A DNA stretch of 64,000 nucleotides from an uncultured eubacterium 1-6 (GCA_903789595.1 CAIFEZ010000002.1:69109-133108), one strand, 5' to 3'; shown: positions 42,920 to 52,673, numbered from the stretch's first letter. The notes: generated from the letters alone by a model not told the origin. Translations and numbers: made by a program.

Positions 42920-45283
42920 ATGAAAATAAACCGGCATATCCATGTGGATATCGACGCTCATATCCTGAATACGTTTTATGTGCACGCACCTGCGTCTGAG
43001 AGCTTCCGATTCTTCATTCCGCTCAACGGATCCATTACGCTCATTCTTCCGGAAGAATCCCTTCCCTGTGTTCTTCCGCATCATGGTGTTATTTTAATCG
43101 GCCCGGAAAAGGAATTCACCTGTACATCTGTGGATACGGATTCCCTTCTCTGCGTTTCTGTCAGTCGCTCTTTCATGGACACGATCGAAGAAGACGGCAA
43201 GGCAGTCCTCTGCAATTCTGTCAAAGACAGCGAAAATCCCTATTACCAAACCCTCGTTGATATCCTGATCCGAATCGGCTCCGCTTACATCACCAGTCAG
43301 GATGAAACCCTGATTCTGTCTCTGCTGCTTGAACTCCTCGAACAGCTCAGTCAGAGATTCACCCATGACGCCGGACCCTCCGCAGCATTCTCCGACACCA
43401 CAGCAGAATCCCGGGCCCAAAAGCTTTACGATTTTCTGGAAGCCAACTATGGTCAACCGCTTTCCCTGTCAGGCCTGGCCGATACTTTTTTTCTGACCCC
43501 ACAGTACCTGTCGCAATTCATCAGAAAGAATTTCGGGAAAACCTTTTCCACACTTCTGCGCGAAATACGGATGGAACATGCCGTCTATGATCTCGAAAAC
43601 ACAGACCGCTCCGTCACGGAAATCGCCCTTGCCAATGGTTTTCCCAGCATATCTTCCATGGAAAAAACCTTTCGCGCCAGCTACGGAATGCCTCCGGCTG
43701 TCTACCGAACCCGAAAAAGAACAGAAACAGGAACCCCCTCTCCTGGCAAAACATCCTTTACCAGTCATGTTGACCGCCATCACCCGGTCAGCATGAATCT
43801 GACGCTTTCTGCCGAAGAAGCAGGTCCCTTTCGAAAAAACTGGCAGGATGCCATCAATATCGGTCCTCTCTCCAATATGCTGAAAGACTCCTTTTATCTT
43901 GGTCTGAAGACATATCGGGATCAACTTCCGTTTCACTATTTCCGATGCTTTAATCTGTTTACGGAAGAGATGATCCGTATAAATCCTCAAAATGGCGCGC
44001 TTGACTTTTCTAATCTCGACCTGGCTGTTGAATCCGCCAGAAAGAGAAACATTTCGTTCTTTGTCGATTTTACTTATAACAGCAATCACGGAGATCCAAA
44101 GGGTCAGCATGACCTCTCCCCAAACCCCCAAATTCTGGACGCAGTATTCCGACACCTGGTTAACAGCTTTGGTCTGCCCTATATGAGCACCTGGCGCTTT
44201 GAGCTTTCCGTCTTGCGAAAAGCCGGCCAGTATTCTCTGGAAAAAGCCTCAGCATATGCCGCACGCTTCCGGTATTACGAAAACCATCTTCACAGGTTTC
44301 TCCCGAAAGCTCAGTTTGGAGGTCCTCAGTTTCCTATGTTCTTTGGCATTCATGAGCTGCAGAATCTGCTAGATGGACTGTCAAAGGAAATGATATCGTT
44401 CGATTTTTTTTCATTCTTCGGATATTTATATGAGCACACATCCACAGCCACTATACAGGAAACGCTGCTGTCTCCGCGACGGGACTGCCTTATCCTTCAG
44501 CTGAAGGCCTGCCTGGAAACAATCCGGAAATATCCCTTATATAAGAATAGTCCGGTCTGTCTCACAGACATCGGCTCCATGCTCTTCGGATCTGCTTACC
44601 CCGTGCAATCCTGTTTCCAAAGCGCTTTCCTGTGCTATAATGCCATTAATCTGAACTCCCTCTGCGACCAGATCATTTATGCGCCTCTGATTGACACTGA
44701 GAGGATGATTCCCTATATTTCTTCGGCGCACGAACAATCTGCCCTGATTGCCTCAAATGGAATCCTGATGCCTGCCTTTCACAGCATTCGGATGCTGAAT
44801 CGTCTCGGGTCCCGGCTGTGCTCCTCCGGCAGTAATTATTGCTTTACCCGGAATTCCGAGCACAGCTTACAGCTGCTTGTATCCCACTACACCCATTTCA
44901 GCCCCTCCTTTTGTCTTTCGCCGAATCAGCACCTGAAACTGGAAGAAACCTACTCCGTCTTTGACGAGGACGAAACCGAGACATGGAATATCCGAATCAC
45001 CGGACTTTCTTCCGGGCGCTACAAGGTGACAGAGTATATTCTCAATCGCTCCAACGGAAGTATTCTGGACAAATATCTCCGCATTATGGAATCCAGCGGC
45101 ATCCATTCCGAGGACCTGGAAAAAGCCATAATGAATCTTCGGAACGACGAGATTTCGTACTACCGGCAGACCTCTGTTCCCCGGCAGAACATCTCCTTCA
45201 TGCAGGCAGATCCCGATCTGCACCTGCATTTTCATCTGCGCCCGCATGAAGTCAGAGAGTGGGTGTTTACGCATATCCTGTGA
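42920..45283 (+). CDS. AraC-family regulator fused to a degenerate GH39-like domain (both catalytic sites altered)
   Basis: 787 residues. The AraC motifs are LSGLADTFFLTPQYLSQFI and VTEIALANGFPSISSMEKTF (about 190-260). In the barrel the acid/base region reads WRFELSVLRK (no NEP) and the nucleophile position is PVCLTDIGSML with Asp instead of Glu. This copy is therefore the least likely to be catalytic. It follows the previous regulator by 57 bases and is closed by a strong terminator. Ligand and targets unknown; the orphan binding protein downstream is on the opposite strand. Confidence 0.84.
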   Translation: MKINRHIHVDIDAHILNTFYVHAPASESFRFFIPLNGSITLILPEESLPCVLPHHGVILIGPEKEFTCTSVDTDSLLCVSVSRSFMDTIEEDGKAVLCNSVKDSENPYYQTLVDILIRIGSAYITSQDETLILSLLLELLEQLSQRFTHDAGPSAAFSDTTAESRAQKLYDFLEANYGQPLSLSGLADTFFLTPQYLSQFIRKNFGKTFSTLLREIRMEHAVYDLENTDRSVTEIALANGFPSISSMEKTFRASYGMPPAVYRTRKRTETGTPSPGKTSFTSHVDRHHPVSMNLTLSAEEAGPFRKNWQDAINIGPLSNMLKDSFYLGLKTYRDQLPFHYFRCFNLFTEEMIRINPQNGALDFSNLDLAVESARKRNISFFVDFTYNSNHGDPKGQHDLSPNPQILDAVFRHLVNSFGLPYMSTWRFELSVLRKAGQYSLEKASAYAARFRYYENHLHRFLPKAQFGGPQFPMFFGIHELQNLLDGLSKEMISFDFFSFFGYLYEHTSTATIQETLLSPRRDCLILQLKACLETIRKYPLYKNSPVCLTDIGSMLFGSAYPVQSCFQSAFLCYNAINLNSLCDQIIYAPLIDTERMIPYISSAHEQSALIASNGILMPAFHSIRMLNRLGSRLCSSGSNYCFTRNSEHSLQLLVSHYTHFSPSFCLSPNQHLKLEETYSVFDEDETETWNIRITGLSSGRYKVTEYILNRSNGSILDKYLRIMESSGIHSEDLEKAIMNLRNDEISYYRQTSVPRQNISFMQADPDLHLHFHLRPHEVREWVFTHIL

Positions 45284-45350
45284 GTTTCCCGGACTTTGAA
45301 CAGTATTCGTCCGCACTCCTGCTACCCATATCGTACCAAGAATACAGAAC

Positions 45351-45389
45351 GAGCGTTTTCTTCTCCTTTTCCTTGAGAAGAAAACGCTC
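45351..45389. terminator. Bidirectional terminator
   Basis: Perfect 15-base inverted repeat GAGCGTTTTCTTCTC / GAGAAGAAAACGCTC with a 9-base loop between converging genes. Confidence 0.8.
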
Positions 45390-45439
45390 GACGCCCCTGA
45401 CCGCAGATAGACACTTTGCCCGTCCGTAACAGATGCGCA

Positions 45440-47097
45440 TTATTTATACAGCATAGTCAAATCCATAAATCCGCGCTCTATTGTGTAGTAGCCCTTGATA
45501 TCCTTGGCTGTAATCGCTGCCTTCATTTCCTTATACATATTGGAGAAATACATATCCTTCTTCCAGGTCTGTTCCAGTGCCGCGGCCTCTTCCTTTGCTT
45601 TGGACCGGTCAGTTTCCGCAATGAAGGCTGTGACCTGTTTTTCAATCTCCGGCGTGGTGTACTTGGAACCGCCGATGTTGAAATTGTCGATGCAGGACTG
45701 AATGAAGAACGGCATCATGGCCGGGTATCTGGCATCACACAGGTCGCCTACGCAGATGATATCATAGTCGCCGCCGTTTGCCGCCTGCACGAACTGCGGC
45801 GTATCAACGATGTTGATCGTAAGGTTAATTCCCGCCTGTCTCAGATTCTCCTGAAGCACGGTAAACATATTCGACATATCCTGCATGCCGACAATGGTGA
45901 TATCCAGACCGTTCTCATATCCGGCTTCCTTCAGAAGCTCCTTCGCTCCCTCGATATCCTGCTTTCTCTCCTCCGTGGTGAAGGTCGCATTATAATAAGG
46001 ACTGTCCTCTTCGAAATATCCGAGAGCAGGGCCGGAAAATCCTGCGGTACCTACATTTGCGATCGCGTCAAAATCAATGGCCTTGTCAATCGCCTGCCGT
46101 ACCTTCAGATCCTTGGTAGCGCCCGCCTTGTCTCCCATGTTGTACCAGAGATGTGTTACCTGTCCAAAGGAATACGCAATCACATTGTCAGACGGATTTC
46201 CCACAAAGGACACCGCCGTATTTAAAGGCATATCATATGCTACCTGAACATCGCGGGATTCAACCGACATTTCTCTTGACGCAGCATCCGCCACGAAGAT
46301 CAGCTTGATTTCCTTGAAATATCCTTTGTAATCCGTATCGTAGTAATTATCGTTCCGTTCCAGGGTGATGTACTGGCCGCTCTTCCACTCTTTGAACTTG
46401 TATCGTCCGACACCCATGACCGGATTCTTGTCTGCCGCCTCCGGTCCTCCGAGAGCATTTACTTCATCTTCGGTGACAATCCCGAAATTCGACCATGCAA
46501 GCATGTACAGCATGTCCGGCGCCTCTGTATTAAATCCGATGGTCACGGTATGATCATCGTTGGCTTCCGCCCCGGTCAGGAAACGTCCGGTATCACTGCT
46601 TGCGCTGTATTCCATCCAGCAATTTACGGAATAAACGACATCGTCTGCCACAAGAGGTGTTCCGTCGGTCATCGTGACATCATCGCGAAGTGTAATTTAC
46701 AGTGTGTGCCATCCACCCAGTCCCAGGATTTTGCCAGTCTCGGAACCACCTCGCCTGTGGTTCTGTCGACAGACACCAGCCCGTCCATGATGGCCGCGTC
46801 AACCATCTGTGCCTCATTCTCTACTTTTCCGGTTCCTGCGCCCCAGAGACCGGAGGGCTCCGCCGAAAATGCGATTGTCACGGTCTCATCTGACGTCTCT
46901 GTGTTCTTCGGATCTATGTTCGCGTCCAGAACACCGGCAACGCCTTTGCTCGAAGTGGCTGCTGTGGCAGCTGAACTTGACGTCTGTGAACCGGAGGTTA
47001 CATTTTCTTTTGTATTTCCCGAGGAGGATCCGCATCCTGCCACGGATGCGGCCATTGCCACAGCCGCTATCAACGTAATAATCCTATTCGCTCTCAT
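45440..47097 (-). pseudogene. Family 5 (oligopeptide/nickel type) solute-binding lipoprotein, single-base frameshift
   Basis: The ATG at 47097 begins a signal peptide with lipobox AAVAMAASVAGCGSS. The reading frame then breaks at HCKLHF and continues in another frame as RDDVTMTDGTPLVADDVVYS, a hallmark of DppA/OppA-type proteins. Adding one A to the AA at 46694-46695 on the plus strand would give CKFTLRDDVTMTDG and a protein of about 552 residues. No permease or ATPase genes accompany it. It may be a sequencing error or a genuine disruption. Peptide-family binding proteins can also bind sugars or other solutes, so the ligand is open. Confidence 0.82.
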
Positions 47098-47222
47098 ATA
47101 AAAATCCCCCAATGCTGCAGTCGTGTTCTATCATGTACACGACCACACCTTCCTTTGTATTTCCTGTATCATGATGTCCGATGATTTCAGATTCTTCTGT
47201 TATCCCGACATTTTTTTCCCGA

Positions 47223-48287
47223 TCAGAAGTGCACAGTTTCTCCGGTAGCGGCAGACTTATATATGGCTTCAACCACACGTACGACTGTAACCGCCTGCTC
47301 CGGAAGCACTGCCGGATCGCCGTCATTCTGAATCGCGTCAATCCAATGATTGATATCATACGCGTTCATATCGACCTGCTCATCAATCTTCTCTGTGGTG
47401 GTCGTCAGCTTTCCATTCTCTACTCTGGTGAGCCGAACATGATTTTCAAATCCCGGGCCTACCATATCTGCTCCCGCTTTATTTCCGCAGATTTCAGCCA
47501 CGACCCCCATTGCCGGCTGAATCAGATTGCTCGCCCAGGCGGTTTCCATGTAAATGAGCATGCCATTCTTCATGGTAATCATCGCCATCGCGGTATCTTC
47601 TACATCAAAATGCTTCGGATCCCAGGGCCCCAGATCATTTCCTTCCGGGAAATTCTTCATCTTGTCGAAGGTTACACCGCGTACGCTGTCTACCTCATAA
47701 TTGTCTGTGAGCCACATCGGCAGATCGATGGAATGTGGACCGCCGTCCATCAGAACGCCGCCTCCGTTAAGCTCCTTGGAAGTATAGACACCATATGCAG
47801 GAAGTCTTCTGGGACGAAGCTGCTGGGATTTGATATAGAAGATATCTCCGAATACTCCATCCTTTACCATCTGTTTCATACGCATCGGAGCCGGATTATA
47901 TCTCCACTGGGTTCCGGTTGTGAATTTCAGATGAGACGCCTTAGCCGTATCCGCCATGGTCTTTGCGTCCCGATAGTTCAGAGCGATCGGTTTTTCACAA
48001 TGAACATGTTTTCCGTTCTCAAATGCCGCCATCGTGATCTCATAATGGAGTGGATTCGGTGTGCACACATGCACTACGTCCACGTCCTTGCTGCGAACCG
48101 CCTCTCTCCAGTCCGGCGTAATCACAGCGCCGTTAAGACCAAACTCTTCCTTTACCTTCTGTGCTTTCTCCGTATCCACATCACAGAGCACGGTGATTTC
48201 TACATCATCTCTCTTGATCAGATTCGGAATATGTTTTGTTGTGGCAATGACGCCGGTGCCGATAATAGCAATATGCAGAGTTTTCAT
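47223..48287 (-). CDS. Gfo/Idh/MocA-family dehydrogenase
   Basis: 354 residues. NAD-binding IAIIGTGVIATTKH, the EKP motif in HCEKPIALNYRDA, and a catalytic-type His in LMDGGPHSIDLP. It probably oxidises a sugar hydroxyl or a glycoside with NAD (family knowledge). It follows a hydroxypyruvate-isomerase-like gene by 130 bases on the same strand, a common pairing in sugar and 3-keto-sugar pathways. The start has GGGAGGT upstream. Specific substrate cannot be assigned. Confidence 0.88.
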   Translation of the reverse strand: MKTLHIAIIGTGVIATTKHIPNLIKRDDVEITVLCDVDTEKAQKVKEEFGLNGAVITPDWREAVRSKDVDVVHVCTPNPLHYEITMAAFENGKHVHCEKPIALNYRDAKTMADTAKASHLKFTTGTQWRYNPAPMRMKQMVKDGVFGDIFYIKSQQLRPRRLPAYGVYTSKELNGGGVLMDGGPHSIDLPMWLTDNYEVDSVRGVTFDKMKNFPEGNDLGPWDPKHFDVEDTAMAMITMKNGMLIYMETAWASNLIQPAMGVVAEICGNKAGADMVGPGFENHVRLTRVENGKLTTTTEKIDEQVDMNAYDINHWIDAIQNDGDPAVLPEQAVTVVRVVEAIYKSAATGETVHF

Positions 48288-48417
48288 CTTTTACCTCCCT
48301 GTTATTTCCTTGCATTTTCGTGTTCTGATTGACTTCATTTTTCGTCCATCTAATCCTGCATTCTATAGTCCTATAGCATCTGCTTATCCTGCAGTCCCAC
48401 ACATCTGCGGCACGCGC

Positions 48418-49197
48418 TCAGAGACTCTTTTCGAAAAGCGCCTTGCAGGCAAGTACACTCTCCTCTTTGCCTGCTGTCGGCAAGTACTCGAGTCCAAAGC
48501 ATCCCTGATATCCTGATTCCTCAATTGCGTGAATAACTGTCGGATAGTTCAGTTCTCCTCCGGTAATCTCATTTCTTCCCGGCACAGAGGCCGCATGAAA
48601 GTGACCGATTTTCCCGATATTCTCCGTGACGGTCTGAATGATATTGCCTTCCATGCACTGAAAATGGAAGATATCATAAAGCAGACGAACCCTTGGGCTT
48701 TCTACCTGACGGATAATATCAAAGGCTTCCTCAGAATCGGTAAAATACTCCCCGGAGATCGGCTCCAGAATCAGTGTAATTCCTGCTTTCTCAGCAAGCG
48801 GAGCCATCTTTTTTAATCCTGCGATGATTGCCTTTTTGTGTTCCTCATGATCCGCCGCGGAATTAGTCCCTGCGGTCACAATGACATTCGGGCACTCAAA
48901 CTGCTCAGCAACTTCAAGCGTCTCCTTCAGTCCGGCAAGCGCCTCGTCCAGTTTTGACGGATCATCCAGATTCCCCCTGTCTTTCGCGCAGATAGCGGAA
49001 ACGTTCAGCCCGAGCTCCTTTTTCTTCTCCAGCAGACGTTTCCAGTCTCTCCCGTACCAATCCCAGAACTCCACCGTATCGATTCCGGTCTTTCTGGCGA
49101 GATCCATTCCCGCCAGCAGCTTTTCTGTATCCGCAAATACAGGACCCGTCGGGCCGATCTCCAGATACAGCAGATCCAGACATAAACTCAGTTTCAT
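48418..49197 (-). CDS. Hydroxypyruvate isomerase-like TIM-barrel protein
   Basis: 259 residues, the size of Hyi proteins. Metal and substrate residues appear as Glu in LILEPISGEYF, Asp in RLLYDIFHFQ, His in GHFHAASVPGR and Glu in FGLEYLPT. Hyi interconverts hydroxypyruvate and tartronate semialdehyde, but relatives act on other keto sugars, so the name is provisional. The start follows AAGGAGG. It is divergent from the RpiR gene, with a 299-base gap, and is probably regulated by it (inference). Confidence 0.82.
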   Translation of the reverse strand: MKLSLCLDLLYLEIGPTGPVFADTEKLLAGMDLARKTGIDTVEFWDWYGRDWKRLLEKKKELGLNVSAICAKDRGNLDDPSKLDEALAGLKETLEVAEQFECPNVIVTAGTNSAADHEEHKKAIIAGLKKMAPLAEKAGITLILEPISGEYFTDSEEAFDIIRQVESPRVRLLYDIFHFQCMEGNIIQTVTENIGKIGHFHAASVPGRNEITGGELNYPTVIHAIEESGYQGCFGLEYLPTAGKEESVLACKALFEKSL

Positions 49198-49496
49198 AAA
49201 ACCCTCCTTACATTCACCAGTCTCCAGCAGTTCTGCGCTTTTACGATCACGTGCCGTATTGCAGCTCTGCTTTGTTATCTGATTTCAGTATACAGAATCG
49301 TTTTCTGCTGCGCGGTCTGTCTCCGGGTCACCGGTATCAGCGCCAACACCCGGGAGGCACATCCTGAGCTCCCGGTATCAAATTTGAAACCTGTCTGTTG
49401 TTTTTCTCTGATTTCCTGATAAAATAGAATTAAAATAGAGTTGTCAGAAAGAAAAGCAGCGCCGATCAACGGCATGCTCCAATATGAGAGAAAACC

Positions 49497-50306
49497 ATGA
49501 ATGTACTTCAGAATCTTATCGGATTATATGACCATCTGATGCCGGACAGCACCTACCGCAGTGTCATCAAAAATATCCTCACGCACCTGCCGGAAGCAGC
49601 AGAATCGAATATCTATGAGCTGGCAGACCTGACAGACTCGTCACGTACCACGATCCGCCGGATGCTCTCTATGCTCGGATACGAAAACTATCAGGATTTT
49701 CACTATGAGCTGAGGCAGGCGGTACATCACTACCCCTATTACAACCGCCTGATGGATACCTCGCGTCTGGACGACTGTGGATCATTTATTCGTAAGGTTT
49801 CGGAGCAGCTGGAAGCCACACGCACCCTGATACAGGATACCTTTCAGGAGGATGCCCTGACTGCACTGGCCCGACAGATCCGGGAAGCCGATAAGGTTTG
49901 TTTCTTCTTCCCCTATCACACGGCTGCCATCAACTCCTTCCAGCAGAACCTTGCTATGACCGGGGTCGAGACATGTGTGGCGGAATTGCCGCCCGAAATC
50001 ATGCTCTATGCAGACACATTGACCAGCCGTTCTGTGGTTTTCAGCCAGACCATCGAGCATGCGGAAACCATGGATATGACCCCGGTCTTCCGGAAAATCC
50101 GGCAGAGCGGCGCCTACGTGATCCTGCTCAGCTCCAGAGAAAGCCAGTATGCCGAATTTGTCGATCAGCAGCTGTTTCAGGGACTTGATATTCCCAGTGC
50201 CCTTGGCAGCGTCCTGCTGTCAGAGACATTTATCCTCACCCTCAGTGAAATCTACCGTCTGCTCTACCTTGACACCAAACCGGCATCTGCTTCAAAAGAT
50301 TCTTAA
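49497..50306 (+). CDS. RpiR/MurR-family transcriptional regulator
   Basis: 269 residues. The N-terminal helix-turn-helix (about 20-75, AAESNIYELADLTDSSRTTIRRMLSMLG) and a C-terminal SIS sugar-phosphate-binding domain (about 125-255) match the RpiR family. Such regulators respond to phosphosugars. The neighbouring isomerase-like and dehydrogenase genes are likely targets. Only a weak ribosome binding site (TGAGAG) precedes the ATG. Its SIS domain is divergent in sequence but the length and layout are normal. Confidence 0.83.
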   Translation: MNVLQNLIGLYDHLMPDSTYRSVIKNILTHLPEAAESNIYELADLTDSSRTTIRRMLSMLGYENYQDFHYELRQAVHHYPYYNRLMDTSRLDDCGSFIRKVSEQLEATRTLIQDTFQEDALTALARQIREADKVCFFFPYHTAAINSFQQNLAMTGVETCVAELPPEIMLYADTLTSRSVVFSQTIEHAETMDMTPVFRKIRQSGAYVILLSSRESQYAEFVDQQLFQGLDIPSALGSVLLSETFILTLSEIYRLLYLDTKPASASKDS

Positions 50307-50315
50307 AGATAAAAG

Positions 50316-50373
50316 CGGCCTGTCACCGGCGGCGCTGAGCGGATATTCCTCACGCACTGCAGGTGACAGGCCG
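50316..50373 (+). terminator. Terminator of the RpiR gene
   Basis: CGGCCTGTCACC / GGTGACAGGCCG inverted repeat, 12-base perfect stem with a large loop, starting 10 bases after the stop. Confidence 0.65.
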
Positions 50374-50464
50374 TTCCTTATCATCTTTGTTCCTATGGCA
50401 GAATGATATCTTGAATCTCTTCTCTTTCTGTCTCCGAAAAGCAGACTCACTCCAATCATCTGAA

Positions 50465-50504
50465 AACAGGTACTGCCTGTATCATATGACAAGCAATACC
50501 TGTT
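50465..50504 (-). terminator. Terminator of the iron-sulfur-flavoprotein-like gene
   Basis: AACAGGTA / TACCTGTT inverted repeat extended by a partly paired inner part; on the minus strand it ends in GTTTTC. Confidence 0.55.
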
Positions 50505-50519
50505 CTCCTCATATCCGGC

Positions 50520-51506
50520 TTACTTATTTTGAATAGCCGTATCAAAATTCCGGATTCTTTCCTTCATCAGTTTGTCCAGCTTCTCTTTATTCTTCATGAT
50601 CTTCGGCGCACAAATCGCTCCGAAGCCCTGAATTTCCACGGTGTGCTCACGAAGTCCCTTGAAGGTTCCTCTTGCCCGCTCCTGCTGTTCCTTGGAGAAT
50701 TCGACATGAACCGCTCCATTTTCGATGGAAAGCTCACCCTCGATTCCACAAATCGGGCATTCTACACGGGTGGTACCAGGAAGAATGGTGATGATTCTCT
50801 GATGGCAAACCGGACATACTCCGGCCGGCTTGGCTGTGCTCTGGAAAAACTCTACGCTGTCATCGGCGTATCCCTGAACAGTCCGTCTCCCCATCTCATG
50901 CATATCATCCATCAGCTGATCGTCAAGATACGGATTTGCAATCGTACCCATGGAGTTTGCATTATAATTGCCCATTACCTTCATCATTGGCGGGAAACCG
51001 AACAGGTGAAGTGTTGCGGTTCCCATGGAGGTCCAGTTCTCTGTGGATGCCCCTCCTACAGAGATATAGGAAACCGTTCTCTTCTTCAGACGCTCCATCG
51101 GGTAATCATCCGCATTGCCTGGCATTTCTCCCTTTCTTCTCTTGTCAAGAACCCAGGTAATGGCTGAGTAGTCGTGCCGGCAGGAGAACCGGTCTACAAA
51201 ATCCTTGAACTGACCTACGGGCTGAAGAACATAGACCGGTGCGCCAAGCACGATGGCATCTGCCCAGCGGACCTGATTCTCGAGTTCCTGGAAATCGTCC
51301 TTGAAGATGCAATCATTGTCCTTTCCCTTTTCCAGTGCCGTAGAGCAAGCTCCACATCCCCTGCATCTTCCAATGTTCATACTGCAGGTATTGACAAAAC
51401 GGATTTCCGCGTCAGGAGCCGCCTCACGGCAGCCATAGAGCGCTTCCTTGACAAGGATGTCCGTATTCGCGTTCTTTTTGCCAAATGAAATGCCCAGAAT
51501 ATTCAT
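50520..51506 (-). CDS. Iron-sulfur-flavoprotein-like FMN oxidoreductase, paralogue 2
   Basis: 328 residues, paralogous to 16585-17580. The FMN domain starts ILGISFGKKNANTD. The Cys cluster is CRGCGAC with a fourth Cys eleven residues on, and a CPVC...CPICG pair follows near 230-255. The chosen ATG at 51506 follows AAAGGGAG; the frame to 51524 lacks a site. It is divergent from an esterase and shares with it a control region with an inverted TTGACC/GGTCAA element. An electron-transfer or substrate-reducing role is inferred from motifs; partners are unknown. Confidence 0.78.
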   Translation of the reverse strand: MNILGISFGKKNANTDILVKEALYGCREAAPDAEIRFVNTCSMNIGRCRGCGACSTALEKGKDNDCIFKDDFQELENQVRWADAIVLGAPVYVLQPVGQFKDFVDRFSCRHDYSAITWVLDKRRKGEMPGNADDYPMERLKKRTVSYISVGGASTENWTSMGTATLHLFGFPPMMKVMGNYNANSMGTIANPYLDDQLMDDMHEMGRRTVQGYADDSVEFFQSTAKPAGVCPVCHQRIITILPGTTRVECPICGIEGELSIENGAVHVEFSKEQQERARGTFKGLREHTVEIQGFGAICAPKIMKNKEKLDKLMKERIRNFDTAIQNK

Positions 51507-51659
51507 GTTTTTTCTCCCTTTCAATCTTGTGAATCCGTATGCTCCGCATTCGCCGCGGTCGCGGAAATAAGTAGCTTAGAACATGCTTCCACTCTGTTAT
51601 CATGTTAACATTGCATCGGAAATCTGTATTGCGTTTTACTCACCGGAAATGGGATAAAG

Positions 51660-51699
51660 ATTGACCACGCAAATTCTCATTGCACAGAAAAAGGTCAAA
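51660..51699. promoter_or_regulatory. Inverted ATTGACC-N26-GGTCAAA element, copy D
   Basis: TTGACC and GGTCAA halves with almost the same spacing as at 22111 and 30206. It lies midway between two divergent starts (51506 and 51859), about 155 bases from each. Confidence 0.5.
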
Positions 51700-51749
51700 G
51701 AGAACGATTCAATAATGACCTCGAATAAAATATTCTTGCAAGATTAGCA

Positions 51750-51778
51750 TAGACTATCAGTGATAGATCGCATATAAT
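51750..51778 (+). promoter_or_regulatory. Promoter with tetO-like palindrome before the esterase
   Basis: TAGACT, 17-base spacer, TATAAT. Within and overlapping the spacer is CTATCAGTGATAGA (51754-51767), matching the core of the classic tet operator. A bound repressor would block the promoter. No TetR gene lies beside it. Confidence 0.5.
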
Positions 51779-51858
51779 AATCTCACAGTTAATTCAATCT
51801 GTTCGACGGTCATATCCTGCCGGCAGATATTCGCAGTATCAAAAAAGGCGGCAACAGT

Positions 51859-52665
51859 ATGAATCACATTATCAGCACCTATCCATCCAAAGTTCTCGGC
51901 ATTCCTGTGGCCTTCCATGTCCTGCTTCCCAAATCAAAGCCAGGCCCGTTTCAGCAAGAAGAGAAACAGGACAGCGGTCCGTTTCAGGTGCTGTACCTGC
52001 TCCACGGAGCAATGGAGAGTGCCGAAGACTGGATCCGCAACTCCAGAATTGCAGAACTTGCGGATACGTTTGAATTGGCAGTGGTGCTTCCCTCCGTGGG
52101 CAACACATTCTACCTGGACGTTCCGGACGGCCTGCCGATCTACAGTTTTGTTGCTCATGAGCTTTATGAATACACACATCAGATCTTCCCGTTTTCCTGG
52201 AACGCAGAAGACAATTTTATCGGTGGAAATTCCATGGGCGGATTTGGAGCCTGCTATGCAGCACTGCGGAATCCTGCTCAGTACTCTAAAGTGATTTCTC
52301 TTTCCGGGGCGCTGGATTTCTACAAGGCTACCTCCTTCATCCATGTCCTCGGAGCACCATTCCCGACCTCGCTCTATCATTCAAAGGATCCTGCGTACAG
52401 CCTTAAAGCACTGTTACAATCCTCGATCGCCAGAAAACCTTCCGGAGGACCGACGAATTCGCCCGCCTTTTATCTCGCCTGCTCTCCGTCAGATTTCTTC
52501 TATCAGTCCAACACCGTCTTCGCAAAAGATGCCAGAGAAGCCGGTTTTCCCTGTGAATTCTACGCGGCAGACGGCAATCATGACTGGAACTTCTGGTCGG
52601 AAAATATTGAACCCGCTATTCGCTGGCTCAAGGAAGACAACAAGGGCAGCTCTTTTCAGATCTGA
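51859..52665 (+). CDS. Esterase D-like alpha/beta hydrolase
   Basis: 268 residues. The nucleophile Ser lies in IGGNSMGGFGA (GxSxG). YLLHGAMESAEDW resembles the oxyanion region, and the His is probably in GNHDWNFW near the end, with an Asp in CSPSDFF. Relatives cleave acetyl, tributyrin or feruloyl esters. There is no signal peptide. In this context removal of acyl decorations from glycosides is plausible (inference). AAGGCGG precedes the start. A stable hairpin overlaps the stop codon region. Confidence 0.83.
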   Translation: MNHIISTYPSKVLGIPVAFHVLLPKSKPGPFQQEEKQDSGPFQVLYLLHGAMESAEDWIRNSRIAELADTFELAVVLPSVGNTFYLDVPDGLPIYSFVAHELYEYTHQIFPFSWNAEDNFIGGNSMGGFGACYAALRNPAQYSKVISLSGALDFYKATSFIHVLGAPFPTSLYHSKDPAYSLKALLQSSIARKPSGGPTNSPAFYLACSPSDFFYQSNTVFAKDAREAGFPCEFYAADGNHDWNFWSENIEPAIRWLKEDNKGSSFQI

Positions 52666-52673
52666 AGCTGCCC
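52644..52673 (+). terminator. Hairpin overlapping the esterase stop
   Basis: GGGCAGCT / AGCTGCCC inverted repeat spanning the stop codon; possible terminator or mRNA-stabilising stem. Confidence 0.45.

Noticed and set aside
7807-45345. Shared GTACCAAGAATAC at 7807 and 45333
   Set aside because: Only 13 bases, different flanks and different contexts (a promoter region and a terminator region); most likely chance.
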